From NCBI GenBank assembly GCA_947629005.1, contig CANRCD010000012.1:1-53665 (forward strand): a DNA stretch of 53,665 nucleotides. The letters run 5' to 3'. Below the pieces are notes generated by a model. It searched no databases. It had not been told where the DNA came from and worked only from the letters and a program-made list of their open reading frames with translations. A program made the translations under genes and the position numbers. Origin of the DNA: an uncultured Clostridia bacterium. GTDB lineage: Bacteria; Bacillota; Clostridia; UMGS1883. Position 1 is the first letter of the stretch; every line of letters begins with the position of its first letter. Positions 41,956 to 50,632 of the stretch are shown here, one piece after another.

Positions 41956-43650
41956 TCAATATACGGTGCGCTCGGCCACAGCGTTAAGGTCGAGCAGGCT
42001 TTCGCCGCCGCCGATATTGAGCGACGGTATCTCAAAGCCGTTCAGAACGAACTTTATGTCCGACGACCAAATGCCGGCGGTCTTAGGCTCGCCGACAACG
42101 CTGTTAAGCACAGCGAGCGACGGTTCTTCGGGCGCGGTGATAGTTGTTGTGCGGGCCTCGGCATCCCATGAAAAGGCGTAGCCGCAGCGCATGAGGTCCC
42201 TCTCCGAAACATAGAGCGGCTCGCGGGGCTCATATCCGTCCCAGACGTCGACAATCTCACGGGTATCTGTCAGCATCGTTTTTTTCCACGCAGGCGCGAG
42301 AACTCTCCATGCGGGAATTCTCACCCCGTTTATCTCGGCCTCGCGGTCGGCGGCTACCTTGCCCACCTCGGTTGACTCCCCTCCCCGATTTATTATCGAC
42401 GGAATATAAAAGCTGCCGTCCCGAACCAATGCCGCCTCAGTGGCTGTGCCTGCCCGACAAAGGGCGTTTATACCGAGAACGCCAGCGTGTCCGAGATTGT
42501 CGGGCAAAATGACGGTTTTGGCTCCCAATGAGGACTGCTCAAGATACCAGAGCGAGGAAGGAAATTTTATGTTCACAACGTCCTCCTCAAAGGCGCGGCG
42601 GTACTCCTTCACCCCGTCCGGCACGGCGAGCCGCGTCAGTTTTGGGCAGTGGTTCACCGTGCCGCTCTCGAGCCTCTCCACGGCGGGCAGGCGCAGGCTC
42701 CCGAGCATCGGGCAGCGGTTAAAGGCGTAGCTGCCGATTATCTTAACGCTGTCGGGTACGGTCACGCTTTTAAGATTTCGCACCTTGTCGAACGCTTGAG
42801 AGCCAATCTCCGTAACGCCGTCGGGCACGGCGTATGCCTCGCCCGCCTTTTCGTAAGGGTAGCGCAAAAGCACGGTTCCCGAGCGGTCGAACAACACTCC
42901 GTCACGCGCTGAAAAGCTCATGCTGCCGCTTTCGACCTCGTATTCCTCAATGCCCGCGCCGCCCGAGGAATACAGGTACAGCGCCTTAAGCCCCGCGGGA
43001 ATTATCAGCTTTTTGAGATAGGGATTCGTCATATCGCAGGTCACCGACGTAAGGCCGTCGGGAATACGGTAGACCTCGTCTCTCTTCGCGGGAGGGTAGT
43101 ACATCGAGGAGGCGTCCTCCGCCCTGCACAGCAGCGCGCCGCCGTCGTCGTAAAATACGGGGTTTTGGTCGTTGACCTCAACCTTTCGCAGGCCTGAACA
43201 GTCATAAAATATTTCCGCCGCCCAAATATCGCTCAATTGCGCGGTAAGGCTGTATATTTCGGTCAAGGTCGAGGGCAGTCGAACCTCCTCGAGCGCGGCG
43301 CATCCCGATATGGCAGCCTCCGACATTCTTTTTACGCCCTCGCACAGCTCGACGGTTTTGAGCGCGTCAAGGCCTGTCAGCGTTTTCATGCCGAGCGAGG
43401 CGACGCCGCCCTCCACGCGGACGGACTTTATTTCGCCCGCGTAAGGCTGCCAGCCGGGGGCGGGATAGTTAAATATGTAGTCCGCCATCAAGCCTTCGCC
43501 GTATATGCGCAGCCCGCCGGTCTCCCTGTCAAGCTCCCATTTCACGTTGGAGCCGCCGTTTTCGCCGCAGTCGCCGCCCACGACCTCGGCCGAGGCTGAG
43601 ACGCAAAGGGCGGAAAGAGCCGCAATAATAAGCAAAATGATTTTTTTCAC
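41956..43650 (-). CDS. Secreted BspA-like LRR protein with copper-amine-oxidase-N-like tail
   Basis: 564 residues. Signal peptide (MKKIILLIIAALSALCVSASA), BspA-type N-terminal domain (VKWELDRETGGLRIYGEGLMADY), irregular LRR_5 repeats to about residue 390, then a C-terminal module (LYVSERDLMRCGYAFSWDAEARTTTITAP) of the copper amine oxidase N-terminal-like type also seen in the 310-residue neighbour. No sortase signal. Transcribed from ECF promoter copy 3; ends at the hairpin that overlaps the VanW binding site. Confidence 0.85.
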   Translation of the reverse strand: MKKIILLIIAALSALCVSASAEVVGGDCGENGGSNVKWELDRETGGLRIYGEGLMADYIFNYPAPGWQPYAGEIKSVRVEGGVASLGMKTLTGLDALKTVELCEGVKRMSEAAISGCAALEEVRLPSTLTEIYSLTAQLSDIWAAEIFYDCSGLRKVEVNDQNPVFYDDGGALLCRAEDASSMYYPPAKRDEVYRIPDGLTSVTCDMTNPYLKKLIIPAGLKALYLYSSGGAGIEEYEVESGSMSFSARDGVLFDRSGTVLLRYPYEKAGEAYAVPDGVTEIGSQAFDKVRNLKSVTVPDSVKIIGSYAFNRCPMLGSLRLPAVERLESGTVNHCPKLTRLAVPDGVKEYRRAFEEDVVNIKFPSSLWYLEQSSLGAKTVILPDNLGHAGVLGINALCRAGTATEAALVRDGSFYIPSIINRGGESTEVGKVAADREAEINGVRIPAWRVLAPAWKKTMLTDTREIVDVWDGYEPREPLYVSERDLMRCGYAFSWDAEARTTTITAPEEPSLAVLNSVVGEPKTAGIWSSDIKFVLNGFEIPSLNIGGGESLLDLNAVAERTVY

Positions 43651-43668
43651 GGAAATCTCCTCCTTTTT

Positions 43669-43699
43669 AATTTAGACGATGAAAAACAGGAAAAGTTCC
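43669..43699 (-). promoter_or_regulatory. ECF-sigma-type promoter, copy 3
   Basis: Minus-strand GGAAC (43699-43695), 16 bp, CGTC (43678-43675) then TAAATTA. Spacer sequence differs from copies 1 and 2, but both elements and the spacing are kept, which argues that they are functional. Confidence 0.65.
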
Positions 43700-43711
43700 A
43701 AAAAATTTTAT

Positions 43712-43742
43712 AAAAATACCCGCTCACATGAGCGGGGTATTT
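43712..43742. terminator. Terminator after the gyrB-like gene
   Basis: AAATACCCGCTCA/TGAGCGGGGTATTT stem with one bulge. The 176 bp between it and the gyrB-like stop (43743-43918) hold no supportable gene. Confidence 0.75.
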
Positions 43743-43918
43743 CATTTGACGGTCACCTTGATCAAATAATCCCAATGCCGATCTCACCCGCATTTGCGTC
43801 GGCTGCGGCCGTTTGTCCGGCTTCGGGGCGGCGCGGCGGGGTCGGCGCGTCCTACGGTTTCGGCTCCGAATAAACCGCAAAAGCCAAACCGTATTTTGCC
43901 CGTTTTCCGGTCCCGCGT

Positions 43919-45895
43919 CTACGAAATTTCGGACAAATCTATATACTTGCTGCCGAACTCGGCGATAAATTCCTTTCGACCGGCAAGGTTATCGCCGAGG
44001 AGGATATCAAACATCTCGGCGGTCTTTTCGGCGTCCTCGGGAAGCACCTGAATAAGGCGGCGGGTCTCGGGGTTCATAGTGGTGCGGCTCATCATCTCGG
44101 GCTCGTTTTCGCCAAGGCCCTTGCTGCGCTGAATGTCCACTCCCTTTTCGGGGAGCTTGGCGAGTATTTGTATCTTTTCGCGCTCGTTATAGGCGAAATA
44201 GGTCTGGTTTTTATAGTTTATCTCAAAGAGCGGCGACTCCGCGATATAGACTCTTCCCTCCTTAATCAGCGTGGGCATGAGAATATAGAGCATGGTTATA
44301 ACAAGGGTGCGAATGTGGTAACCGTCAAAGTCGGCGTCGGTGCAGATGATGACCTTGCTCCAGCGGAGGTTGTTGATGTCAAACTCCGGAAACTCCTTGT
44401 TATAGCGGGTTTTCATCTCCACGCCGCAGCCCAGCACCTTCAAAAGATCGGTGATGATAGGGCTGGCGAAAATCTTATCCGGCTCGGCCTTAAAGCAGTT
44501 GAGTATCTTCCCGCGGATAGGCATAACCGCCTGAAATGAGGCGTCGCGCCCGAGCACCACGCTGCCTTTGGCGCTGTCGCCCTCGACGATGTAGAGCTCG
44601 CGCTCCTCGGGGTCCTTGCTGCGGCAGTCCACAAATTTTTTGACGCGGTTCGTCACGTCCATTGAGGCGCCAAGCTTCTTTTTGGCGTTAGTGCGGGCCT
44701 TTTCGGCGGTCTCGCGGCTGCGCTTGTTCAAAAGGATTTGGTCGCATATTCGGTTGGCCTCGGGTATGTTTTCAATGAAAAAAGCCTCGAGCTGGTGACG
44801 GATAAATTCAGTCATTGCCTCTTGGATAAACTTGTTGGTTATGCTTTTTTTGGTCTGATTCTCGTAGCTGACGACGGTTGAAAAACAGTTTGTCACAAGC
44901 ACAAGGCTGTCGGTGATGTCGTTCCAGGTGATTTTGCTCTCGTTTTTGGTATATTTGCCGTTCTGCTTGATGAAAGCGTCGGCAGCGGCGACAAAGGCTC
45001 TCTTAGCCGCGCGCTCCGGCGCGCCGCCGTGCTCGAGAAAGCTGCTGTTATGGTAGTATTCCACAAGCTGAACCTGGTTTGAAAATGTGAAGGCAAAGCT
45101 TATCTTGACCTTGTAATCCTCCATATCGGCGCGGTCGCGGCCCTTGCGCTCGCCGGAGTAGAACGCGGGCTCACAGAGCTTGTCCCCGGGGCAAAGCTCG
45201 TTTATGTAGTCCACGATGCCGTTGTCGTACTTGTATTCAAAGCGCTTTACGCCCTCGTCGGTATGGTATGCCAGCTTAAAAGCCAGACCGGCGTTCACGA
45301 CCGCCTGCCGCTTAAGGCTGTCCTGAAAATACTCAAGAGGAATGTCAATATCGGTAAAAACTCCGAGATCGGGCTTCCACCGAATCGTTGTGCCGGTGTG
45401 ACGGTATTTTTTTGCCTCCTTATACAGGCCGCCCACATTTTCGCCTCTCTCAAAATAAAGCTTGTATTCAAAGCCGTCACGGCAGACCGTCACGTCCATG
45501 TACTCCGAAGCGAACTGCGTTGAGCAGAGGCCGAGGCCGTTCAGGCCCAGCGAATAGAGATAGCTTTCGTTTTCGCCCTTGTCGTACTTGCCGCCGGCGT
45601 ACATCTCGCAGAACACAAGCTCCCAGTTGTAGCGCTCCTCGCGCGGGTTCCACTCCACGGGGCAGCCACGCCCGTAGTCCTTGACCTCGATGGAGCCGTC
45701 GGCAAAGCGCGTGACCTCAATCACGCTGCCGTTGCCCTCCTTTGCCTCGTCGATGGAGTTGCTTATGATTTCAAAAACACTGTGCTCACAGCCCTCAAGC
45801 CCATCGCTGCCAAAAATAACCGCGGGACGCTTGCGCACTTTGTCGGGGCCTTTGAGCATGGTTATGCTTTCATTATCGTAGGTTTTCTTAGCCAT
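43919..45895 (-). CDS. GyrB/ParE-type topoisomerase subunit B
   Basis: 658-residue type IIA topoisomerase B subunit. The GHKL ATPase has EIISNSIDEAKEG, KDYGRGCPV and the ATP-lid SLGLNGLGLC; the TOPRIM domain has EGDSAKGSV, the DADFDG acidic pair and a late RSKGLGENEPE segment. An insertion in the N-terminal domain (EWNPREERYNWELVFCEMYAGGKYDKGENE) is unlike ordinary GyrB. It starts behind a TTTACA/TAAAAT promoter. The A subunit that normally accompanies ParE is absent on either side, so it is either an unlinked topoisomerase IV subunit or an additional GyrB paralogue. Confidence 0.9.
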   Translation of the reverse strand: MAKKTYDNESITMLKGPDKVRKRPAVIFGSDGLEGCEHSVFEIISNSIDEAKEGNGSVIEVTRFADGSIEVKDYGRGCPVEWNPREERYNWELVFCEMYAGGKYDKGENESYLYSLGLNGLGLCSTQFASEYMDVTVCRDGFEYKLYFERGENVGGLYKEAKKYRHTGTTIRWKPDLGVFTDIDIPLEYFQDSLKRQAVVNAGLAFKLAYHTDEGVKRFEYKYDNGIVDYINELCPGDKLCEPAFYSGERKGRDRADMEDYKVKISFAFTFSNQVQLVEYYHNSSFLEHGGAPERAAKRAFVAAADAFIKQNGKYTKNESKITWNDITDSLVLVTNCFSTVVSYENQTKKSITNKFIQEAMTEFIRHQLEAFFIENIPEANRICDQILLNKRSRETAEKARTNAKKKLGASMDVTNRVKKFVDCRSKDPEERELYIVEGDSAKGSVVLGRDASFQAVMPIRGKILNCFKAEPDKIFASPIITDLLKVLGCGVEMKTRYNKEFPEFDINNLRWSKVIICTDADFDGYHIRTLVITMLYILMPTLIKEGRVYIAESPLFEINYKNQTYFAYNEREKIQILAKLPEKGVDIQRSKGLGENEPEMMSRTTMNPETRRLIQVLPEDAEKTAEMFDILLGDNLAGRKEFIAEFGSKYIDLSEIS

Positions 45896-45917
45896 TTAGA
45901 TTTTCCCTTTCAAGTGT

Positions 45918-46307
45918 TTATACAGCTATTTTACCATATTTTTTCTCGTTTGTAAAGAGTAAAATTCCCATCCACACCGCGCCAATGAGGAAGGATATAT
46001 AAAACGCGGGCTCCGTTTTCATCAGCAGCCACCCCGACGCGGTCAGCACAGCGGCTCGCGTAAAGCTCGTAAATGACAGCAGCACCGCCGCCGTGATTAG
46101 AAGTATCCAAAAAACCGGCATGGCCTCGCCGAAAACAATAGCCATCAAGTCGCCAAAAAAGGCCCCGAGAACGAGAGCAATGCAGCTTGGCAGCGGCCTT
46201 CGCCCAAGGCCCAGCAGCGACGCGGCAAAGAAACCCAGCCCCGCGGGCAGCACGCCGAGAAGTATACACACAAGTATTCCCAGCGCACAAAAAAGCATAT
46301 TCTTCAT
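45918..46307 (-). CDS. Small integral membrane protein
   Basis: 129 residues with four to five hydrophobic segments and no recognised family; GVLPAGLGFFAASLLG and ALVLGAFFGDLMAIVFGEAMPVFWIL are glycine-rich helices. Start ATG 46307 with a GGAGG site. Divergent from hflX. Confidence 0.7.
   Translation of the reverse strand: MKNMLFCALGILVCILLGVLPAGLGFFAASLLGLGRRPLPSCIALVLGAFFGDLMAIVFGEAMPVFWILLITAAVLLSFTSFTRAAVLTASGWLLMKTEPAFYISFLIGAVWMGILLFTNEKKYGKIAV
45928..45956 (-). promoter_or_regulatory. Promoter of the gyrB/parE-like gene
   Basis: TTTACA at 45956-45951, 17-bp spacer, TAAAAT at 45933-45928; lies within the end of the upstream membrane-protein gene. Confidence 0.6.
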
Positions 46308-46334
46308 GGCAGCCTCCGAAATCAAATATTTCTC

Positions 46335-46363
46335 TTGATATTCTTCCCGAAATCTGCTAAAAT
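46335..46363 (+). promoter_or_regulatory. Promoter of hflX
   Basis: TTGATA at 46335-46340, 17-bp spacer, TAAAAT at 46358-46363, 30 bases before the ATG. Confidence 0.65.
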
Positions 46364-46392
46364 ATATTCATAAGGTATAAAGGACTGATAAC

Positions 46393-47658
46393 ATGACACC
46401 GGAAAAGGAAACAGAAAGGGTAATTCTCTGCGGAGTCCACACCGGCTGTCCGGACCCTCTCGCCGACACAACGGACGAGACAATGGCCGAGCTGCGAGAG
46501 CTTGCCAAAACAGCCGGAGCCGAGGTCGTGGGCGAAATGGTGCAGAACCGTGACAAGCCCGAGGGCGCAACATACTTTGGCGAGGGAAAAATAGCGGAAC
46601 TCAAGGCCGCGGCGCAGGCGCTTGGCGCAACGCTTGCGATTTTTGACGCAGAGCTCAGCGGCAGCCAGATACGAAACATCGAGGACGCGGCCGACATTCG
46701 CGTCATAGACCGAAGCACGCTCATTCTTGACATTTTCGCCCAAAGGGCCCGCTCGAAGGAGGGCAAGCTTCAGGTGGAACTGGCGCAGCTTCGGTATAAT
46801 TTGCCGAGGCTTATCGGCCTTGGGAATCAGCTTAGCCGCCTCGGCGGCGGCATAGGCACCCGCGGCCCCGGCGAAACAAAGCTCGAAAGCGACCGCCGCC
46901 ACATTCGCCGCCGCATTGAAGCCCTTGAAAACGAGCTGGCCGAGGTGGAAAAGCACCGCGAGCTTCAGCGTAGGCGCCGCGCCAAGGACGGCGCCGCCAC
47001 AGCCGCGCTGGTCGGCTATACCAACGCGGGCAAAAGCAGCCTTATGAACCGCATAGTAGGCAGTGATATTTTCGCCGAAAATATGCTTTTTGCAACTCTT
47101 GACCCCACCGTCAGAGCGCTCAGCCTTTCCGATGGACGCAACGCCTGCCTTATAGACACCGTAGGCTTTATCCGTAAGCTGCCCCACCATCTTGTGAAAG
47201 CATTCCGCTCTACGCTGGAGGAGGCCTGTGAGGCCGACGTGCTGCTGCACGTTATCGACTCGTCCGACCCCGAAATGCAAAACCATATCCGCGTGGTGGA
47301 CGGGCTTTTATCCGAGCTTGGCTGCCGCGCCGAGCGAATAATCGCCGTGTTCAACAAGAGCGACATCGCCCCTCCCCTTTCGCCGCGTCCGGAGGGGAAC
47401 TACACGGACTATGTTTCCGTCAGTGCGGTCACGGGCGATGGCATACGCGACCTGCTGGCAATTCTTGAGGATGCCCTCCCTGGCAAAAAACGGGAGATTA
47501 CCGTGCTCATTCCATACGACAAAAGCGGCGTTGCGGCAAGACTTCACGAGAGCGAGGTCATCATCTCCGAAAGCTACGGGGAAAAAGGCACAAGGCTCAC
47601 CCTTCTTGCCGATACCGCTCTCCGCGCGAAGCTCGCCGAATTTGAGGTAACGCCATGA
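46393..47658 (+). CDS. hflX: GTPase HflX
   Basis: Ribosome-binding GTPase that splits stalled or stress-arrested 70S ribosomes. 421 residues: N-terminal HflX domain (TYFGEGKIAELKAAA; GSQIRNIEDA; VIDRSTLILDIFAQRARSKEGKLQVELAQLRY; GGIGTRGPGE), a helical linker, then a G domain with G1 GYTNAGKSS, G3 DTVGF, G4 NKSD and G5 SAVTG. ATGA overlap with yigZ. Confidence 0.95.
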   Translation: MTPEKETERVILCGVHTGCPDPLADTTDETMAELRELAKTAGAEVVGEMVQNRDKPEGATYFGEGKIAELKAAAQALGATLAIFDAELSGSQIRNIEDAADIRVIDRSTLILDIFAQRARSKEGKLQVELAQLRYNLPRLIGLGNQLSRLGGGIGTRGPGETKLESDRRHIRRRIEALENELAEVEKHRELQRRRRAKDGAATAALVGYTNAGKSSLMNRIVGSDIFAENMLFATLDPTVRALSLSDGRNACLIDTVGFIRKLPHHLVKAFRSTLEEACEADVLLHVIDSSDPEMQNHIRVVDGLLSELGCRAERIIAVFNKSDIAPPLSPRPEGNYTDYVSVSAVTGDGIRDLLAILEDALPGKKREITVLIPYDKSGVAARLHESEVIISESYGEKGTRLTLLADTALRAKLAEFEVTP

Positions 47659-48299
47659 CGGAAGCCTATAAAACAGTGCGGGGCTTCGGCCGTGCCGAGA
47701 TGGTCGAAAAAAAGAGCCGCTTCATCGGCTTTTGCAAAAACGTCAAAACCGAGGATGAGGCCATTGCCTTTATAAACGCCGTCCGCGCCGAGCACCGCGA
47801 GGCTACCCACAACGTCTACGCCTACATTCTGCGCGAGAACAACGCCATGCGCTACAGCGACGACGGCGAGCCCGCAGGCACCGCCGGCGTACCCGTGCTC
47901 GAGGTGCTGCGCAAGGAGGGGCTTGTGGACGCAGTTGTCGTGGTGACGCGCTACTTCGGCGGGGTTCTGCTGGGGGCGGGCGGCCTCGTGCGAGCCTACG
48001 GCAAGGGCGCGAAAATCGGTGTTGACGCCGCCGGCCGCGTGGAAATGCGCCTGTGCAATGTGTATTCGGTTAAGACTGACTACTCCTCCTACGGCAAGCT
48101 ACAATACGCTATAGCGGAGGGCGGCTATCAGCTTCGCGACGTGCGCTTTACCGAAGCAGTGGAGCTCATTGTCTGCGCCGAAACAAGCCGCGCCGCCGAA
48201 TTTGAAGCCATGGTGACGGAGCTCAGCCTCGGCCGAAGCTCGGCGGAGCTTGTCTCAACCGAATTTGTGGAAAGAAATATAAAGAACGCCCCCGAGTAA
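47655..48299 (+). CDS. YigZ/IMPACT-family protein
   Basis: 214 residues, UPF0029 family. The N-terminal IMPACT domain contains ATHNVYAYILRENNAMRYSDDGEPAGTAGVPVLEVL and VVVTRYFGGVLLGAGGLVRAYG; a C-terminal DUF1949 domain (about 140-205) resembles an EF-G domain. The eukaryotic relative regulates Gcn2; the bacterial role, likely translation-linked, is unknown. Coupled to hflX by 4-bp overlap, a pairing that supports a ribosome-related function. Confidence 0.92.
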   Translation: MTEAYKTVRGFGRAEMVEKKSRFIGFCKNVKTEDEAIAFINAVRAEHREATHNVYAYILRENNAMRYSDDGEPAGTAGVPVLEVLRKEGLVDAVVVVTRYFGGVLLGAGGLVRAYGKGAKIGVDAAGRVEMRLCNVYSVKTDYSSYGKLQYAIAEGGYQLRDVRFTEAVELIVCAETSRAAEFEAMVTELSLGRSSAELVSTEFVERNIKNAPE

Positions 48300-48315
48300 T
48301 TCGGGAGCGTTTTTT
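48285..48315 (+). terminator. Terminator of hflX-yigZ
   Basis: AACGCCCCCGA/TCGGGAGCGTT stem with one mismatch and a T-run, overlapping the yigZ stop; it may also serve the converging yycI gene. Confidence 0.82.
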
Positions 48316-49072
48316 ACTTAAACACGTGGCTTCTGCCATCTTCAAGCACTACGCGCCAAGCGGGGCGGAGCTCGTAAATATCAGTGCCTCCGCGCTTACT
48401 CAGGGCGTAGCCGAAGCGAATCCGTTTCACTGTGCCGCCGTGCTTGAACACCTCCGAAAAGCGGGGCAAATGGCTGAAAATGTTGATTCCGCTTGACGCA
48501 GCGCCCGAAGCCGAAAGCTTGGGCCAGCGGGCCTCAATCGAGCAGATCTCCCCCTCCGCGTCAAGCTTCGCCCTAAGGTACATTTCAAGCAGCGGATACC
48601 CGCCGTAGTAGCAGCAAAATATTTCCTGCTCCGGCGAGTAGGCCGCGCCCCGCAGACTTATACCGAGCTCACGCAGCTTTTTACGCAGCCGTTCCTCGGA
48701 AGCCTCGACGGGCTCCGCCTCTGTTTTGTAGACAAAGGCCTCGCCGTCCACTGTGAGCTCGGCCCCATCGCTGCGGGCGATAAGCGCGCTGCCGCTCGTT
48801 TGGAAGGCGAGCTGCGAACCGAAAAACATTCTCGAAAGCTCTACAGGGGAATAAAAGCTGACGGATGGTATATCCGCCGTGATATACTTATCCGGCAGCA
48901 GGGCCGCGTCGCATGAAAAGCCGCTGTTTTCAAGCGCGTCCACCGCGGCGGAGATTGCCACCGGCGGGATTCGCTCGCTGCTCAGCCGCCGAACCATCAG
49001 CGCGCTGATAACAAAAATGTTCATCACTATAAGCATACCAAGCAGGATTGTTTTTACGGAGGACCATTTCAT
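48314..49072 (-). CDS. YycI-like membrane-anchored regulatory protein
   Basis: 252 residues: N-terminal membrane helix (VKTILLGMLIVMNIFVISALMV) and an extracytoplasmic domain; the gene is small, follows the YycH-like gene with a 4-bp overlap, and the YYGGYPLLEMYLRAKLDAEGEI segment fits the PepSY-like fold of YycI. In Bacillus YycH and YycI restrain the WalK sensor kinase. I take ATG 49072; the open frame runs upstream into the neighbour. Confidence 0.75.
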   Translation of the reverse strand: MKWSSVKTILLGMLIVMNIFVISALMVRRLSSERIPPVAISAAVDALENSGFSCDAALLPDKYITADIPSVSFYSPVELSRMFFGSQLAFQTSGSALIARSDGAELTVDGEAFVYKTEAEPVEASEERLRKKLRELGISLRGAAYSPEQEIFCCYYGGYPLLEMYLRAKLDAEGEICSIEARWPKLSASGAASSGINIFSHLPRFSEVFKHGGTVKRIRFGYALSKRGGTDIYELRPAWRVVLEDGRSHVFK

Positions 49073-50490
49073 TGCGCATCCTCCTCTCTCGGCTCGTAAG
49101 CGTAGGTGACGTCGTCGCCGCGAATGTTGGCAAGCCAGCACGCGGAAAGCTCACCCGCTCCGCCTCGGTCCATATAGCCGATATATATATCGTCAATAAC
49201 GGTGCCTTTTCTGTACGAAAAATTATTCACAAAGAAGTCCAACGCGCCGACGAACTCCGCGCCGAGCGCAAGCTCTCCCCTTGCCTCGTATCGGCGGAAA
49301 AGCTGACGGTAGGAAACTATCCTGCCATTTTCAATTTCAATTTCAAGCCCGTGGTCCATCTGAGCGGCACGGCCCGCGGCGGGAAGGCTGACGGCAACGG
49401 GGCGGCCGTCGTAGTAATAATCCATAGTTATACGCACGCTCCGCCCGTCGTCAGCGTTGAGATTACTGGTAACAAGCATTGAGAGCGGCTCTCCGCCGCA
49501 AACGCTTTCCCACAAGTTCTCGGCAAAGCGAATGGCGGCGTTCACGGTTTCGTAGGCCGAGGCGTACCGGCTCGCTATCTCCACTCCTTTGTCCTCGCTG
49601 ACCGCCTTGTACTCGAGCAGGCCGACGGGATAGAAGCGGACGTCGCTGTAATTTTCAACGTAGGTTATAACGCCGTCATCATCGTAGCTGCCGGCGGTAT
49701 CTACATTGTTCGAAAACGACTCCAACGCGCGCAGACGGCTCTCCTGAGTGGAAAGCGGGTTAACCGGCGCGAGCGCCGCCGACATGGGACGGCTGTCAGA
49801 AAACAGCACCATCGGGTCGAGGCTGACCGATTCCGGCTCTACTCCGGTGCTGAAGGCCGGCTCATAATAGCCGCTGTTATTCTCTGTATATATCGCGATA
49901 TCTTCACGGGTCAGACTGTAGTTTCCGCGCGCAAAGCGGTAGATAAAAGCCTTGTCGTTCGTTGTGTCGCGTACGATAAGGTATACGCTGTTTTCCGCGT
50001 CCGAAGGAAGAATTATAAAATCCTCCACCGATGTAACGTCCTTAGGCGCCGCGTCGGAGCCTATGCCCATCACCGCGCAGAGCATATCTATCGAATAGGT
50101 TATCGGGTATTCCACATAAACGCTTACGCTTTCAAGCGCCCGCTGCCATTCCTCAAGGGATATTTCACGCTTGTCCTCGGCCTCGCCGCGGAGGAAGCCC
50201 TCAATTATCTGACGGGTGCGGTTCTCAAGCGGGCCGAACACGGCGTCGCTGTTGTAGTAGGCAATCCAAAGAGCCCCATCGTTTATCAGTATCTTCTGAG
50301 GAGCGCTGAGACGCTCACGCGGGATGGAATAACTGTCGCGCCTAAGCAAGCGCACGATGGGCAGATTACCTGCCATTTCAGGCAGGCTTTCCTGCCACAG
50401 GCCCTCGGCGAACCAAAGCCGGCAGGTCATGAATATAAGGTTGACAAAAAGCAGGGCGATGACCGAGGTTTTTACCCGTTCCTTAAGCAT
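49069..50490 (-). CDS. YycH-like membrane-anchored regulatory protein
   Basis: 473 residues: N-terminal membrane anchor (VIALLFVNLIFMTCRLWF) and a long extracytoplasmic part with features of YycH (EFVGALDFFVNNFSYRKGTVIDDIYIGYMDR near the end; repeated PepSY-like folds). ATG 50490 is preceded by GGGAGG. Promoter TTGAAA/TATAAT upstream. WalR/WalK, usually in the same operon, are not here. Confidence 0.78.
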   Translation of the reverse strand: MLKERVKTSVIALLFVNLIFMTCRLWFAEGLWQESLPEMAGNLPIVRLLRRDSYSIPRERLSAPQKILINDGALWIAYYNSDAVFGPLENRTRQIIEGFLRGEAEDKREISLEEWQRALESVSVYVEYPITYSIDMLCAVMGIGSDAAPKDVTSVEDFIILPSDAENSVYLIVRDTTNDKAFIYRFARGNYSLTREDIAIYTENNSGYYEPAFSTGVEPESVSLDPMVLFSDSRPMSAALAPVNPLSTQESRLRALESFSNNVDTAGSYDDDGVITYVENYSDVRFYPVGLLEYKAVSEDKGVEIASRYASAYETVNAAIRFAENLWESVCGGEPLSMLVTSNLNADDGRSVRITMDYYYDGRPVAVSLPAAGRAAQMDHGLEIEIENGRIVSYRQLFRRYEARGELALGAEFVGALDFFVNNFSYRKGTVIDDIYIGYMDRGGAGELSACWLANIRGDDVTYAYEPREEDAQ

Positions 50491-50526
50491 TGCTCCGCCT
50501 CCCTTCGGCATAAAATCATCTATTTC

Positions 50527-50555
50527 ATTATACCACACCCGCGCCCTTCTTTCAA
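50527..50555 (-). promoter_or_regulatory. Promoter of yycH-yycI
   Basis: Minus strand TTGAAA at 50555-50550, 17-bp spacer, TATAAT at 50532-50527. Confidence 0.75.
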
Positions 50556-50573
50556 CATTTATTTGTAAATTAT

Positions 50574-50602
50574 TTGACTGCGCGAAAATTATGTGCTATA
50601 AT
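50574..50602 (+). promoter_or_regulatory. Promoter of the AlkD-like gene
   Basis: TTGACT at 50574-50579, 17-bp spacer, TATAAT at 50597-50602. Confidence 0.8.
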
Positions 50603-50632
50603 ATATACATCTGAATGTGGGGAGGCGTCGCT

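Noticed and set aside
43679-44051. Short plus-strand frames between the LRR and gyrB-like genes
   Set aside because: They begin inside the ECF promoter or terminator, lack binding sites and resemble no protein.
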